A model generated the notes under the pieces. The model worked only from the letters and a program-made list of their open reading frames with translations. It had not been told where the DNA came from and ran no database searches. From Nonlabens spongiae (lineage in GTDB: Bacteria > Bacteroidota > Bacteroidia > Flavobacteriales > Flavobacteriaceae): DNA of 64,000 nt. The stretch covers positions 434,001 through 498,000 of the forward strand of contig NZ_CP019344.1 of assembly GCF_002117125.1 (NCBI RefSeq), given 5' to 3'. The translations under genes were made by a program, and so were the position numbers. Position 1 is the stretch's first letter, and the number at the start of each line of letters is the position of its first letter. Of this stretch, positions 17,219 to 26,703 are shown one piece after another.

Positions 17219-19366
17219 TTATGATTCAGTAGATTCTTTTGTTTCTGAAACCTCATCTTCTTTGTTGACTTGACGCTCCAGAATATTGATCTGTTTTTGC
17301 TTTTCTTTGATAACGGAAAGCTCTTTCTCAAGATTGGCAATATTCTTGCGTTGCTGCACCAAAAACGGATTCTTATCATCTTTAGCATTGATGAACTGTA
17401 GGTTGTTCTCCAGCTGAATCATTTCGTTTTTAATTTCCTCGCGTCGTTTCTTTAAATAAAAACGTTCATTTTTGAAATCACGCTCGCTACCATCTTCAAG
17501 ACGGTTGAGTTTGTTTTGATACTTCATCATTTCAGCATCTTCTTCACTCAATCCAGCTGCTTTGAATTTAGCTTTTACGAGCTTTTCAAATTTATCCTGA
17601 ATCTGGCGCTTGCTGTAAGGAACGCGACCTACCTTGTTCCATTCTTCCATCACGTTCTCGATGCTCTCTTTCATCGCATCTTGATCTCCATCTGGAATTA
17701 AGGTTTTGAGCTTGTCGTAAATCTTTAGTTTTGCTTCATAATTAGCGGTTTCCTCTTTTGAGTCCTTATTACGCTGAGCCGATTTCTTGTCGAAGAATGC
17801 ATTACACGCTTTCTTGAAACGCTTCCAGATCTTGTCGCTGTCCTTACGCGGTACATGGCCTATGGTTTTCCATTCCGCTTGGATGCGTTTCATAATTTCT
17901 AAGCCTTCAGCAAAGTTTTCTGAGTCTTGATGCTCTTCAGCGATCTCGACCAATTTCATTTTTGCTTCGAGGTTTTTTTGTTGCTCCTTCTTGATTTCTT
18001 TATAGAAGTTGTTCTTGGCACGATTGAAATCGCGAGTCGCATTGCGATATCCTTCCCAGATTTCATTGTTCACTGCTTTGGGAGCTCTACCCGTTTTTTG
18101 AAATAGCTCTTTAAGAACGTTGATCTCTTCAAGTCGCTCTTGCCATTCTTTATGTGAATTAGCGCCAGCAGCTGTGATCTTTTTGATTTCAGCAACGATG
18201 TTCTCTTTGATGGTCTGGTTCTTCTCAGCTTCCTTTTCACGCTCCTCGTAATAAGCCTGTCTACGATCGTGAATCGCTTTTGTCGCTGCGCTGAATTCGT
18301 CCCAAATAGGATCTCTCAATTCACGAGCTACTGGCCCTGCATCTTCCTTCCACATTCTGTGGAGTTCTTGCAATTCTCTTAATGCTTTATGGATATTTTC
18401 CTCATCATTGAGTTCTACTGCGCGAGCGATGATCTTTTTCTTGAATTCTAGATTACGTTCAAAGTCTTTGTCACGCAGTTCTTTACTCAAGTCTATGTAA
18501 TCATAAAAGTTCTGAACGGCAAGACGGTAATCTTCCCACGTGATATTGTAAGCATCGTGCGGTATGTTCCCAGTAGCCTTCCAGATATCCTGCAACTCGT
18601 GGAACTTTTTGAAGGTGGTCCCTATGTTTTCTTCCTCATCGATGAGTGCTTTCATCTTCTCGATGACCTCACGCTTCACTTCAAGGTTTTTCTCCTCTTG
18701 TTTTCTTTTCTCTCGCTGGTATTCACCTTTTTGCTTTCTGTAGAGTCGGTGAAGGTCGTTAAATTCCTTACGCAATTTGTCATCATACTGAAACTCTGGC
18801 GCTAGGAGATCATCACTCGGCGGATTTGCCTTGTCAAAAGCTACCTTATCTGCTTTTTCTTGAGCTTGATCCTGCTTTTCAAATTCCTTTTTGATGCTCT
18901 CAGCTTCATCTCTAAAGCTGTTGATGGGGTATTCTTGCATCATCTGTCTGAGCTCGATGATCAAGCCCTCGGGATTCATTTTAGTATAATCCTTTTTAGG
19001 AATACTTATCTCCTTATCCTTCTTATTAGAAGTTTCAGAGACCACGTTTAATTCTTTGTTCTCTAAACCAGCTTCAGCAGCATCGTCTACATCCACGATA
19101 GAATCTTCAGCATTCTCCACATTGGTTTTTTCAGTTACTATAGCATCCTCATGGGTAGTAGATGCATCTTCGGCAACTTCCTTTTTCTTATTGTCTCCAG
19201 CAACCACGGCTTCATCTTCCTTCCCGGTCTGAATATTATCTTCTTTTGGTGCTTTTTGGGCGTTTTCTGAAGTTTCAACGATAGAGTTTTCAAGCAAATC
19301 CTTTTGCCTGTCGTTCTCTTCTTGTTTTCCGTCTGCCTTTTGTGACAGGTTATCGTTCTGTGACAT
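17219..19366 (-). CDS. DUF349 repeat protein
   Basis: 715 residues from the ATG giving MSQNDNLSQ; an alternative ATG two codons upstream (19372) is possible. Residues 1 to about 120 are acidic and low in complexity (Glu, Asp, Lys, Thr), likely disordered. The remainder is a string of about 5-6 DUF349 helical repeats of 70-75 residues, each with a W-x3-G-x-(I/V)-P core (for example IWKATGNIPHDAY, WKTIGHVPRKDSD, WNKVGRVPYSKRQ). A C-terminal coiled coil follows (about 625-700). No signal peptide. Function is not established in Bacteroidota. It ends in a terminator. Confidence 0.85.
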   Translation of the reverse strand: MSQNDNLSQKADGKQEENDRQKDLLENSIVETSENAQKAPKEDNIQTGKEDEAVVAGDNKKKEVAEDASTTHEDAIVTEKTNVENAEDSIVDVDDAAEAGLENKELNVVSETSNKKDKEISIPKKDYTKMNPEGLIIELRQMMQEYPINSFRDEAESIKKEFEKQDQAQEKADKVAFDKANPPSDDLLAPEFQYDDKLRKEFNDLHRLYRKQKGEYQREKRKQEEKNLEVKREVIEKMKALIDEEENIGTTFKKFHELQDIWKATGNIPHDAYNITWEDYRLAVQNFYDYIDLSKELRDKDFERNLEFKKKIIARAVELNDEENIHKALRELQELHRMWKEDAGPVARELRDPIWDEFSAATKAIHDRRQAYYEEREKEAEKNQTIKENIVAEIKKITAAGANSHKEWQERLEEINVLKELFQKTGRAPKAVNNEIWEGYRNATRDFNRAKNNFYKEIKKEQQKNLEAKMKLVEIAEEHQDSENFAEGLEIMKRIQAEWKTIGHVPRKDSDKIWKRFKKACNAFFDKKSAQRNKDSKEETANYEAKLKIYDKLKTLIPDGDQDAMKESIENVMEEWNKVGRVPYSKRQIQDKFEKLVKAKFKAAGLSEEDAEMMKYQNKLNRLEDGSERDFKNERFYLKKRREEIKNEMIQLENNLQFINAKDDKNPFLVQQRKNIANLEKELSVIKEKQKQINILERQVNKEDEVSETKESTES

Positions 19367-19532
19367 TTCCATATATTTTATAGAGCGGGCAAGATACTTA
19401 GTTTAAGAGGTACATGCAACTTCAAAAATCTATCAAATTCAAAGCTATTTTACCCAGTGTATATGGTTTCTACAGGATTGCTTAAGTATACATGAATACT
19501 TTAAAAATTTCTTAGATGCTTATGGATGGTTA

Positions 19533-19548
19533 CGCTTTCGCGAAAGCG
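19533..19548. repeat. CGCTTTCGCGAAAGCG palindrome, copy 5 (intergenic)
   Basis: Perfect copy between the divergent DUF349 and AraC-type genes; flanks extend it to TACGC...GCGTA. Confidence 0.97.
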
Positions 19549-19673
19549 TACACCCCACATATTATTATTAACTAAAAGTTTTCAAAGGCTTTTTTTCAAA
19601 CGTATTATTTTGTCAATGCTAACTACCCAGGGAGCCATATATGAGCTGCTCTGGACCTAATCAAAAATAGTCA

Positions 19674-20669
19674 ATGGAAACTCTGAAAGTTAAGTCATTA
19701 CCTATCAAAGATGTACTGAATAACCTAGCTGATGAGATGGGTGGGAAGGTGGTAAATGATTGTGAAGTTTATAGTCTCAAAATCCCTCAAGAATACGGCA
19801 CAGGTTTTATAAGAGGTGTAAACTTTACTAACGGCTTAGCATGGGTACAATACGACTGCAAATTCAAGCAAGATGTAGAGATCAGGTTCACTGTAAACCA
19901 AGTTCATCCACTCAAATTCCTTTACAATCTAAGTGATCCATTTATCCACACTTTTGAGAATGATGATGAACTTCATACAGCAGAGCAATTTAAAAATCTG
20001 ATTGTAGCGAGCAAAAATACTAATGGACATATCCTACGATTTCATGCGCAAAAAAGTGTGAAGCTGAATAGTATCGAGATCGATCGTGAGCGTTTTGAAG
20101 TAGGGCAGGACTGTTATTACAATCAATTGAATGAAACGATTAAAAATGCGATCTTAGACTCAAATGCAGAGAGTCGTCATTTCCTAGAAGGGGGTATAAG
20201 TCTTAAAATAGCTCATGAATTCAGAACCATAGACCATTATAAATACGACAATTTTATTAGGAAAATGTTTTTAGCTGGTAGAACCTATGAGATCCTTGCA
20301 CTGCAGTTACGGGATTATAATACTGTTACTATAGTTGAAGACAGCGATCCTACACCAGAATTGATGCTTGAAATTGATGCTCTGCTTCAAGACGATTTTA
20401 GCACGTACGGTAGCGTACGAGCTATTGCAACAAAGTTGAAAATTCCTGAATCTAAGCTCCAACATTTTTTCAAAAAGTATTATGGTATGACTGGCAACGA
20501 ATTTTTAAAACAACATCGTATGGACTTAATCGTTGAGTTACTGGAGGAAAGTTCATTAAGTATTAAAGAAATAGCCAAACTGGTAGGAATTGAAAACAGC
20601 AGTTATTTGAGTAAGATCTTTAAATCAAAATTCAAGTTAACGCCAGCTGAATACAGAAAAAGATGCTGA
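19674..20669 (+). CDS. AraC-family transcriptional regulator
   Basis: 331 residues. The C-terminal ~100 residues carry two helix-turn-helix motifs of the AraC type: SVRAIATKLKIPESKLQHFFKKYYG and SIKEIAKLVGIENSSYLSKIFKSKFKLTPAEYRK. The N-terminal ~220 residues resemble no ligand-binding domain I can name. It lies directly upstream of the IS-interrupted glycosyltransferase operon and points toward it, so it may control that operon; this is inference from position. Confidence 0.88.
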   Translation: METLKVKSLPIKDVLNNLADEMGGKVVNDCEVYSLKIPQEYGTGFIRGVNFTNGLAWVQYDCKFKQDVEIRFTVNQVHPLKFLYNLSDPFIHTFENDDELHTAEQFKNLIVASKNTNGHILRFHAQKSVKLNSIEIDRERFEVGQDCYYNQLNETIKNAILDSNAESRHFLEGGISLKIAHEFRTIDHYKYDNFIRKMFLAGRTYEILALQLRDYNTVTIVEDSDPTPELMLEIDALLQDDFSTYGSVRAIATKLKIPESKLQHFFKKYYGMTGNEFLKQHRMDLIVELLEESSLSIKEIAKLVGIENSSYLSKIFKSKFKLTPAEYRKRC

Positions 20670-20839
20670 TAAAAATTAGTTATACATTAACTTTTACTAT
20701 AAAAGACTTACAGTCAGTTCTATAAGAATAAAGTTTACATATACTTAAGTTAATGATTTTACAATTTGTCCTTTGCTCCTAAATATGTGTTAGTTCCTAA
20801 AATGCATAAGTTTATTTTTAAGGATTAACACAACTTAAT
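20670..20839. other. Non-coding spacer between the AraC gene and the interrupted GT gene
   Basis: AT-rich, no open frame of note. Presumably holds the promoter of the glycosyltransferase operon. I could not pick a convincing promoter pair. Confidence 0.4.
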
Positions 20840-20937
20840 TTGTACCGTTCTTCCTTACTCTCAGTCGTCTTCGTGTCAGCTATAAGCATAGCTACATACC
20901 TATTAGTTCCACAATTTTTAATATTTATACTAATACT
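20840..20937 (+). pseudogene. 5' fragment of IS-interrupted glycosyltransferase gene
   Basis: Deleting the IS and one TAATACT copy joins this stretch in frame with the glycosyltransferase at 22000. The joined frame is open from 20822 and encodes a hydrophobic N-terminus (SVVFVSAISIATYLLVPQ, then FLIFILILLNVLSVILLGC), the membrane helices expected before a membrane GT2 domain. Possible starts are TTG at 20840 or GTG at 20873; no ATG is present in frame. Confidence 0.7.
20931..20937. repeat. Target-site duplication, left copy (TAATACT)
   Basis: Seven bases identical to 21956-21962, directly flanking the IS982 element. Confidence 0.9.
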
Positions 20938-21955
20938 ACCCGTTGTGCTAGTCAAAATTAAAAAATAGATTTGATAAAAGACCGTGCATTTTATTGATAT
21001 TCAGTATATTAATAGTGTCAAATCTTTAATTCTGATATCATGCACGATCTGCCTGCAATGTACAAAAAACACCTTTCCTACCTTATTGACGTCTTTGACG
21101 GTGTTACCGTTGACGGAAACTTCAAAAAGCGACCGATCAACACGAAAATGAATGACCTGGAGGTCATGGCTCTTGCCATCACTGGCGAGGCTGCCTCGAT
21201 TCCCAGCGAGAACCTATTGTTTGCCGAGATAAGGAAACACTTTCGCCAGGATTTTCCAATGCTGATCGACCGCACCAGATTCAACCGCCGCAGGCGCTCC
21301 CTCGAGCCACGCCTCAGGGAGTCCGCGGGACTTCTGGGCGATCGTATGGATGACGGCGAGTCCGCGCTACTGGTGGACTCGATGCCATGTCCCATCATCC
21401 ACAACGCCAGGGAGCAGCGCATGAAGGTCTGCATGGAAGACCCGGGCACGGCTCCCAGAAAGGGCTACTCGGCAGTCGACCGCCGCTATTATATCGGTTA
21501 CAAGCTCCACCTGCTCATGAGCACGCAGGGCATCTTCCACGACATGGCGGTAACCCCTGCAAACGTACACGACATAAGGTTCTTGAAAGAGAGGCAGTAC
21601 GACGGTAGCGAGGACAGGGAGATCATCGGCGATCGTGGCTACATATCCAGGGAGCTCCAGGCCGATCTGTTCACCAGCTACGGTATAGAACTGGTCACCC
21701 CACCCAGAAGGAACCAGTTGGTCAAAAGGGCATTTTCGCCGGAGAGGAGAAGGAACCGAAAGTTCATAGAGACAAGGTTTTCACAGTTGTGCTCTCAGTT
21801 CTCCATCAAGATCAACCTTGCAAAGAGCTTCAAGGGTTTCCTGACAAGGATCTCAAGCAAACTGGCCGCAGTTGCCATGCTGCAGATGTTCAACAGGGAA
21901 AACAACAGACCAATCAATAGAATCAGGCATGCGTGGAACTACTAGCACAACGAGT
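20938..21955 (+). mobile_element. IS982-family insertion sequence, complete, 1018 bp
   Basis: Terminal inverted repeats: the left end ACCCGTTGTGCTAGT (20938-20952) is matched by the right end 21941-21955 with one mismatch. The start ACCC is usual for IS982 ends. A 7-bp target duplication TAATACT lies on both sides. It contains one full-length transposase. GC content is visibly higher than in the flanks. All parts are intact, so the insertion looks recent and possibly still mobile. Confidence 0.95.
21040..21945 (+). CDS. IS982-family transposase
   Basis: 301 residues, full family length. DDE residues are visible: first Asp in LLVDSMPCPI (about 116), second Asp in IIGDRGYISRE (about 199) and Glu in KFIETRFSQL (about 246). 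The arginine-rich FNRRRRSLEPRLR region before the catalytic domain is typical. The ATG at 21040 begins MHDLPAMYKKHLSYL. GC-richer codons than the neighbours suggest a foreign origin. Confidence 0.95.
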   Translation: MHDLPAMYKKHLSYLIDVFDGVTVDGNFKKRPINTKMNDLEVMALAITGEAASIPSENLLFAEIRKHFRQDFPMLIDRTRFNRRRRSLEPRLRESAGLLGDRMDDGESALLVDSMPCPIIHNAREQRMKVCMEDPGTAPRKGYSAVDRRYYIGYKLHLLMSTQGIFHDMAVTPANVHDIRFLKERQYDGSEDREIIGDRGYISRELQADLFTSYGIELVTPPRRNQLVKRAFSPERRRNRKFIETRFSQLCSQFSIKINLAKSFKGFLTRISSKLAAVAMLQMFNRENNRPINRIRHAWNY

Positions 21956-21962
21956 TAATACT
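21956..21962. repeat. Target-site duplication, right copy (TAATACT)
   Basis: Identical to 20931-20937, immediately after the right IS end. Confidence 0.9.
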
Positions 21963-21999
21963 GAATGTTCTTTCTGTAATTCTTTTAGGTTGCTATAGA

Positions 22000-23316
22000 T
22001 TGTATTTAATTTCCCTCAATAGTTATGGCGCTTCAAAGATATCGCTCAAAGAAACTCCGCAGCCATTCATAAGCATACATATAGCAGCTTGCAGTGAGCC
22101 TGTTAATGACGTTATCAAGACCATTAAAGCTGCTGCTCGACAAGATTATAAAAACTATGAGATTATCGTCCTATATAATAATACAGATGATAGGAAATTA
22201 TGGAAGCCTATAGAAGCTTTTTGTGAGTTTATTCCCAGAGTAAAATTTTATAACCGTGATAATGTTGCTGACTATAAGGCTGGTGCTTTAAATATTTGCC
22301 GTGGATTAATGAATCCCAGAACAGAGTTTCTTTTCACTCTGGATGCCGATTATCTTCTGAGTCCTAATGCACTTACTATTGCAAACAACAACATACACGC
22401 ACAAGGAGTAGATCTTTTACAATTTCCCCAAGCTTATACTAATCATAGTAAAGAAAATGGTCTCGCATTAGAATTTGAACATTATTTTAAATTGTATAGC
22501 GCAGCTGCGGGAAGTTTAAACATGAACTTGCCTACTGGAACCTTGACTTTGGTTAATGTCAAGTGTCTGGATTCCATAGGTGGATGGCCTACCACCTCTA
22601 TTACTGAAGATGCTTTTCTCGGTATAGAACTGCTTAAGAATAATTGCAGTATAGGTTACTCAGATAACATTATAGGTAGGGGGATAATGCCTAGTTCTGC
22701 AAGGGATTTAAAAACCCAGCGTATGCGATGGATATTTGGGAATTTTCAAACTATAATTCACACGCTACGTACTACCGTTCTAAGCAACCGGGCCAAATCA
22801 GTCCTTATAACACAACTATCATCGTGGCTCAATCTTAATGGCTTGGCTTGGATATACTTAATTATTATAGGTTTACTTGCTCCTGTCTACAGAAACACCA
22901 CAACACTCACTATAGTATTCTTGAGTTTATTTGTCATAGGATTTCACAGTGTGTTCCAGCTAATAGCATTTAAGAGAATCTGGGGCAACTGGAGACATGC
23001 TATAAAAAGCTACACTATACATATAGCAAATAGTGTGGAGGGTGCATATACCTGGTGGGGTTATGTCATAGACCGAGATCGCCCTTTTGCTCGCACTAGC
23101 AAATTTGCTCGTAGTGTAGGAATCGATACCGAGCAGATAATCTTTAATTCATTGATTCTTCTCAGTGCTTTACAAATTTATGTACAAGTAGATAAAGTAC
23201 TCGGTATAATTTTATTTGGATACGCTTTAACTCGAGCATTTTCAAGATTTTGTCTATATCACAGTCTCAAAAATGCGCAAGTAACAATTAACAAATCTCA
23301 AACTATCAGTCTATGA
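22000..23316 (+). pseudogene. Membrane glycosyltransferase family 2, 5' end removed by IS982
   Basis: The remaining open frame gives 438 residues from a TTG codon; the frame is open back into the IS end at 21946 but offers no ATG. GT2 fold: ISIHIAACSEP (about 26), DADYLL as the DxD motif (about 120), TEDAFLGIELL and QRMRW (about 247, the QxxRW motif of processive enzymes), then three to four C-terminal membrane helices. The lost N-terminus, with one or two membrane helices, lies at 20840-20937 beyond the IS. Translation now would need a non-ATG start, so function is doubtful although the catalytic part is intact. The next gene overlaps by 4 bp. Confidence 0.75.
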
Positions 23317-24392
23317 AAATTGCAATCTTGGCACATTCCCTTTATCCTCTCAACGAACCGTTTGCCGGTGGACTCGAGATGATAACCCATTTGCTTGTCA
23401 AAGAACTAGCAGCGCGAGGAAATGATGTCACCCTATACGCTCATCCTTCTACTCAACTGGGGGTTGATCTCGTTCCTGTAGATACTGAGACTGCCGGACT
23501 CTCTGAGAATGAAATTCAAATGCTTGAAGAAGGCAATCAATCAGTTGTTGATATCGCTTTCGCGAAAGCGGTAACTCATATCGCAAAATCAAACTATGAC
23601 GTTGTGCAAAACCATTCACTGAACTGTGCGGCGCTTACTTATTTAACGTTTCTTGAAACCCCTGTCGTTCATACTTTCCATACTCCCATCATTGCATCTG
23701 TATTGGGCGGAGTGGTCGGGATAGATAATCCAAAAAACATAACCTTTACCGCTGTCAGTCAGTTCATGAAAAAAGAATGGGAGGAAAAAGTTTCAGAAGT
23801 ACAAGTTTTGTATAATGGGATAGACATAAATCAGTGGCCGTATGAGGAAGAGACAAATGAGGATTATCTATTCTGGTATGGCAGGATATGCAAGGAAAAA
23901 GCTCCCCACCATGCCATCATAGCAGCTATCAATACAGATACTAAACTACTGGTTGCAGGCCCGGTTTATGATCGTGAGTATTACGAGATGTACGTAGAGC
24001 CCTACTTGGACAACCAGTTTGTTGAATATGTGGGTCACCTAGAGCACGATGAAATAAAGGTTTATCTAAGTCGAGCAAAAGCATCGCTTTTTACCAGTCT
24101 ATGGAATGAACCTTATGGGCTAGTGCTTGCAGAATCCCTAGCGTGTGGTACTCCAGTATTAGCATACGATTCGGGTGCGAGTCCTGAAATTATTGATGAT
24201 TCTTGTGGTGTTATAGTTCCTCAGGGACAAGTGGATATGTTGATGCAGTTCATTCCTCAGGTAGTGCAAAAGAGCAGAAAAGCTTGTAGAGAACGGGCAG
24301 AAACTTTTTGCAGTCACTTAAAAATGGTGGATAGCTATGAGCAGCTGTATGAAAAGGTACTTGAGCAGAATAAATCTTTGCAGTTGATATGA
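23313..24392 (+). CDS. Glycosyltransferase family 4
   Basis: 359 residues of the GT-B fold: N-terminal MKIAILAHSLYPLNEPFAGGLEMITHLLVKEL (Gly-rich acceptor loop) and C-terminal WYGRICKEKAPHHAI and ESLACGTPVLAYDSGASPEII (the E-x7-E donor-binding region). Transfers a nucleotide-activated sugar with retention, cytoplasmic. Start and end overlap both neighbours by 4 bp, indicating translational coupling. Residues AFAKA (about 83-87) come from an exact copy of the 16-bp palindrome. Confidence 0.9.
   Translation: MKIAILAHSLYPLNEPFAGGLEMITHLLVKELAARGNDVTLYAHPSTQLGVDLVPVDTETAGLSENEIQMLEEGNQSVVDIAFAKAVTHIAKSNYDVVQNHSLNCAALTYLTFLETPVVHTFHTPIIASVLGGVVGIDNPKNITFTAVSQFMKKEWEEKVSEVQVLYNGIDINQWPYEEETNEDYLFWYGRICKEKAPHHAIIAAINTDTKLLVAGPVYDREYYEMYVEPYLDNQFVEYVGHLEHDEIKVYLSRAKASLFTSLWNEPYGLVLAESLACGTPVLAYDSGASPEIIDDSCGVIVPQGQVDMLMQFIPQVVQKSRKACRERAETFCSHLKMVDSYEQLYEKVLEQNKSLQLI
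23555..23570. repeat. CGCTTTCGCGAAAGCG palindrome, copy 6 (in GT4 gene)
   Basis: Perfect copy in the GT4 gene, read as AFAKA in the N-terminal domain. Confidence 0.97.
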
Positions 24393-25453
24393 TAGGTTAC
24401 TACGCTCATAGTCAGGGATATGGCCATTGTAGCTATGCCCAACTTCTGGCAAGAGAGCTCAATGAGAAATTGATCATCTTTACCGATAGCGATTTCCCAT
24501 TTGATGATTCTTGTACAGTTGTTCATCTTGAAAATGAGGACTTAAATGGAAATGAATTGTATTTGGAAAATTGCATGATTCCCAACTACTTACACCACAA
24601 TCCAGTCGGTCTTAAAAAAATTCAACGCAGATCACGTGATATACTCAATGCTGTTATCCATAATGATATTAGCTTAATGCTCATAGATGTAAGTGTAGAA
24701 GTTGCAACCTTATGTCGAGTTTCAAGCATTCCATACGCTTACCGTCGCATGCCAGGCAATCGCAATGATACTCCACATTTAGAGGCCTACAGAGGAGCAG
24801 TCTTTTTATATGCTTTTTATCCCAAATCTTGTGAACATCCAGATGTTCCGGAATGGATAAAAGAAAAAACAATTTACTTAGGTTTCATAGCTGCATTAGA
24901 TGTTAAATCTAACCTTGAGAGACCTATTGAAGCTGATCTTATACTTGAAAAATCCATTCTGGTAATCCAGGGTAAGGGAGGAAATAATTTTGACAGAACT
25001 AAAATTACGGAATTGATTCAATCATTTCCTGATCATTATATTAAGACCGCTGGTTCTTTCAATGATGTTCCTACAGCAGTAAACTATGAACATTTAGGTT
25101 TTGTAGACGATCTCTCGCGGTATATCGCTCAGTCAGAAATTATTTTCTCAGCTTGCGGTAGCAGTACAGTATCACTACTACTTCAAAACAAAAGAAAATT
25201 CATCTGTATGCCGCAAGTACGGCCGTTTGAAGAGCAGGACTGTATAAGTCAATTTTTAGTAGATAATGAACTCGCTGTACTTCTTAAGGGGAATGACTTT
25301 CAAAAAGCCGTTGCTGATTTGAAAGGTTTAAATCCAGAAATTTCTCAGGAGTTTGAACCCAGAACTATGAAGGAATTCTCGCTAGAGTGCACACGCTATT
25401 TACAAGTTTTAACTCAATCAAAGACAAAAGAACAAATTGTTGAGACTTACTAA
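24389..25453 (+). CDS. Glycosyltransferase-like protein, GT-B / MurG-type
   Basis: 354 residues. The N-terminus MIGYYAHSQGYGHCSYAQLLARELNEK has the GxGH loop shared by MurG/MGT-type enzymes. The C-terminal half has IQGKGGNNFDRTKI, YEHLGFVDDLSRYIAQSEIIFSACGSSTVSLLLQNKRKFICMP, which fits the nucleotide-sugar-binding half of GT28-type enzymes. No signal peptide. It overlaps the GT4 gene by 4 bp and is 1 bp from the next start at 25455. Donor and acceptor cannot be told. Confidence 0.7.
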   Translation: MIGYYAHSQGYGHCSYAQLLARELNEKLIIFTDSDFPFDDSCTVVHLENEDLNGNELYLENCMIPNYLHHNPVGLKKIQRRSRDILNAVIHNDISLMLIDVSVEVATLCRVSSIPYAYRRMPGNRNDTPHLEAYRGAVFLYAFYPKSCEHPDVPEWIKEKTIYLGFIAALDVKSNLERPIEADLILEKSILVIQGKGGNNFDRTKITELIQSFPDHYIKTAGSFNDVPTAVNYEHLGFVDDLSRYIAQSEIIFSACGSSTVSLLLQNKRKFICMPQVRPFEEQDCISQFLVDNELAVLLKGNDFQKAVADLKGLNPEISQEFEPRTMKEFSLECTRYLQVLTQSKTKEQIVETY

Positions 25454-25454
25454 T

Positions 25455-26312
25455 ATGAAATCTACTCTTATAACTATCCATTACGACCGTGAAATTCAGC
25501 TTAATAATTTATTGAGAGGATTATCTCTAGGTACAAATGTACCAGATGAGGTAATCGTAATTAATATGGGCCAAAAACCAAATATTTATAAAGATTACAA
25601 TCTCAATTTAAAAATCGAACAGATAGAGGGTGATGATCGGGCACGCCTGCCCATAGGTCAATCTCGTAATCTAGGGGCAAAACTAGCCTCGTTTGAAACT
25701 TTACATTTTCTAGACGTGGACTGTATTCCTGATAAATTTTATATCGAGAAAATGAATGACGGACTCCTCAATCAAAATGGTTTATTTATGGGAACTCCTA
25801 AGTATTTATTTGATGAAGTTTCAGAGGACTTTACTTTCAACGAATTAGAAAAACAAAGCACTGAGCACCACAAACGGCCTTCTGTAAAAGGTATAGAAAG
25901 GTCTAATGATGCGGGATTGTTCTGGAGTTTGTGTTTCTCTATATCCAGGAGTAGTTTCAAAAAATTAGGGGGCTTTGATGAAGGCTACTATGGTTATGGT
26001 GGTGAGGATACTGATCTGAGTTTTACATGTAAAAAGCTGAATTTCCCATTCTTTCTTACAGAAGCCGTTGCGTATCACCAGCAACATGGTTTTTACAAAC
26101 CACCAGTAGATAAGCTTCAAGCCATAGTTGATAACTGTAATTATTTCTATAGTAAATGGAATCACTGGCCTATGGACAAGCATTTAAAAGCATTTGCTGA
26201 ATATGGTTATGTAGACTGGGAAGAGAATCAAAAGAAACCTATCAAAGTAATTAATAAACCAGACCAGTTCTCAATAGAACAATTCTATATAAAAGATATT
26301 CCTTATGCCTAA
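25455..26312 (+). CDS. Glycosyltransferase family 2 with galactosyltransferase-type C-terminal region
   Basis: 285 residues from the ATG at 25455 (MKSTLITIHYDRE); an upstream in-frame non-ATG start is less likely because it overlaps the previous gene. GT2 fold: RLPIGQSRNLGAK and HFLDVDC (the DxD-type metal site, about 91-96), then GGFDEGYYGYGGEDTDLSFTCKK, the GGxDE...GEDxD motif of the GT7-type C-terminal region. Inverting cytoplasmic sugar transferase. It overlaps the next gene by 8 bp within the same coupled operon. Confidence 0.85.
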   Translation: MKSTLITIHYDREIQLNNLLRGLSLGTNVPDEVIVINMGQKPNIYKDYNLNLKIEQIEGDDRARLPIGQSRNLGAKLASFETLHFLDVDCIPDKFYIEKMNDGLLNQNGLFMGTPKYLFDEVSEDFTFNELEKQSTEHHKRPSVKGIERSNDAGLFWSLCFSISRSSFKKLGGFDEGYYGYGGEDTDLSFTCKKLNFPFFLTEAVAYHQQHGFYKPPVDKLQAIVDNCNYFYSKWNHWPMDKHLKAFAEYGYVDWEENQKKPIKVINKPDQFSIEQFYIKDIPYA

Positions 26313-26703
26313 TCCACAAACTAGTAAACAATTTTCTACTCAATTAGATAAAGTGGTGAATAATTTGAGCGATGTAACTGAGCCTAAAAAATCAAGACCT
26401 AATTCTTCCATTCCTCTTGAAGCTGAAGTCGATGAGCTGCTGCGAGATATTGTACATGGCAATCATTATACAAACGTAGAGGAAATTGCCACGTTAAAAA
26501 ATGGAGTCCGTAAACTTAATCGAAGTAAACGAATGCGATTTAAGGAAATCTGGAAAAAACGGTGCAAGAAATATAGTTACGTTCCTTTAATTCCAGCGAG
26601 TGGATCTGGTTCAAGATTGTTAGAAATGGTGATGAATTTCGCAAAGAATGTTGAATCAAAAGACATAGCTCATGTTTTCATAAAATACCATATTACACCA
26701 TGA
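26305..26703 (+). CDS. Unknown 132-aa protein in the GT/hydroxylase operon
   Basis: 132 residues, soluble, basic. N-terminal 45 residues are polar and likely flexible; then LEAEVDELLRDIVHGNHY, a basic segment (KLNRSKRMRFKEIWKKRCKKY) and a C-terminal helix. No family recognised. It overlaps both neighbours (8 bp and 4 bp), so it is made together with the last glycosyltransferase and the hydroxylase and may be a partner or carrier for them. Confidence 0.6.
   Translation: MPNPQTSKQFSTQLDKVVNNLSDVTEPKKSRPNSSIPLEAEVDELLRDIVHGNHYTNVEEIATLKNGVRKLNRSKRMRFKEIWKKRCKKYSYVPLIPASGSGSRLLEMVMNFAKNVESKDIAHVFIKYHITP

Noticed and set aside
17095..17388. Minus-strand 97-codon frame overlapping the DUF349 3' end
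   Set aside because: Out-of-frame shadow that also reads through the terminator; composition is unlike a protein.
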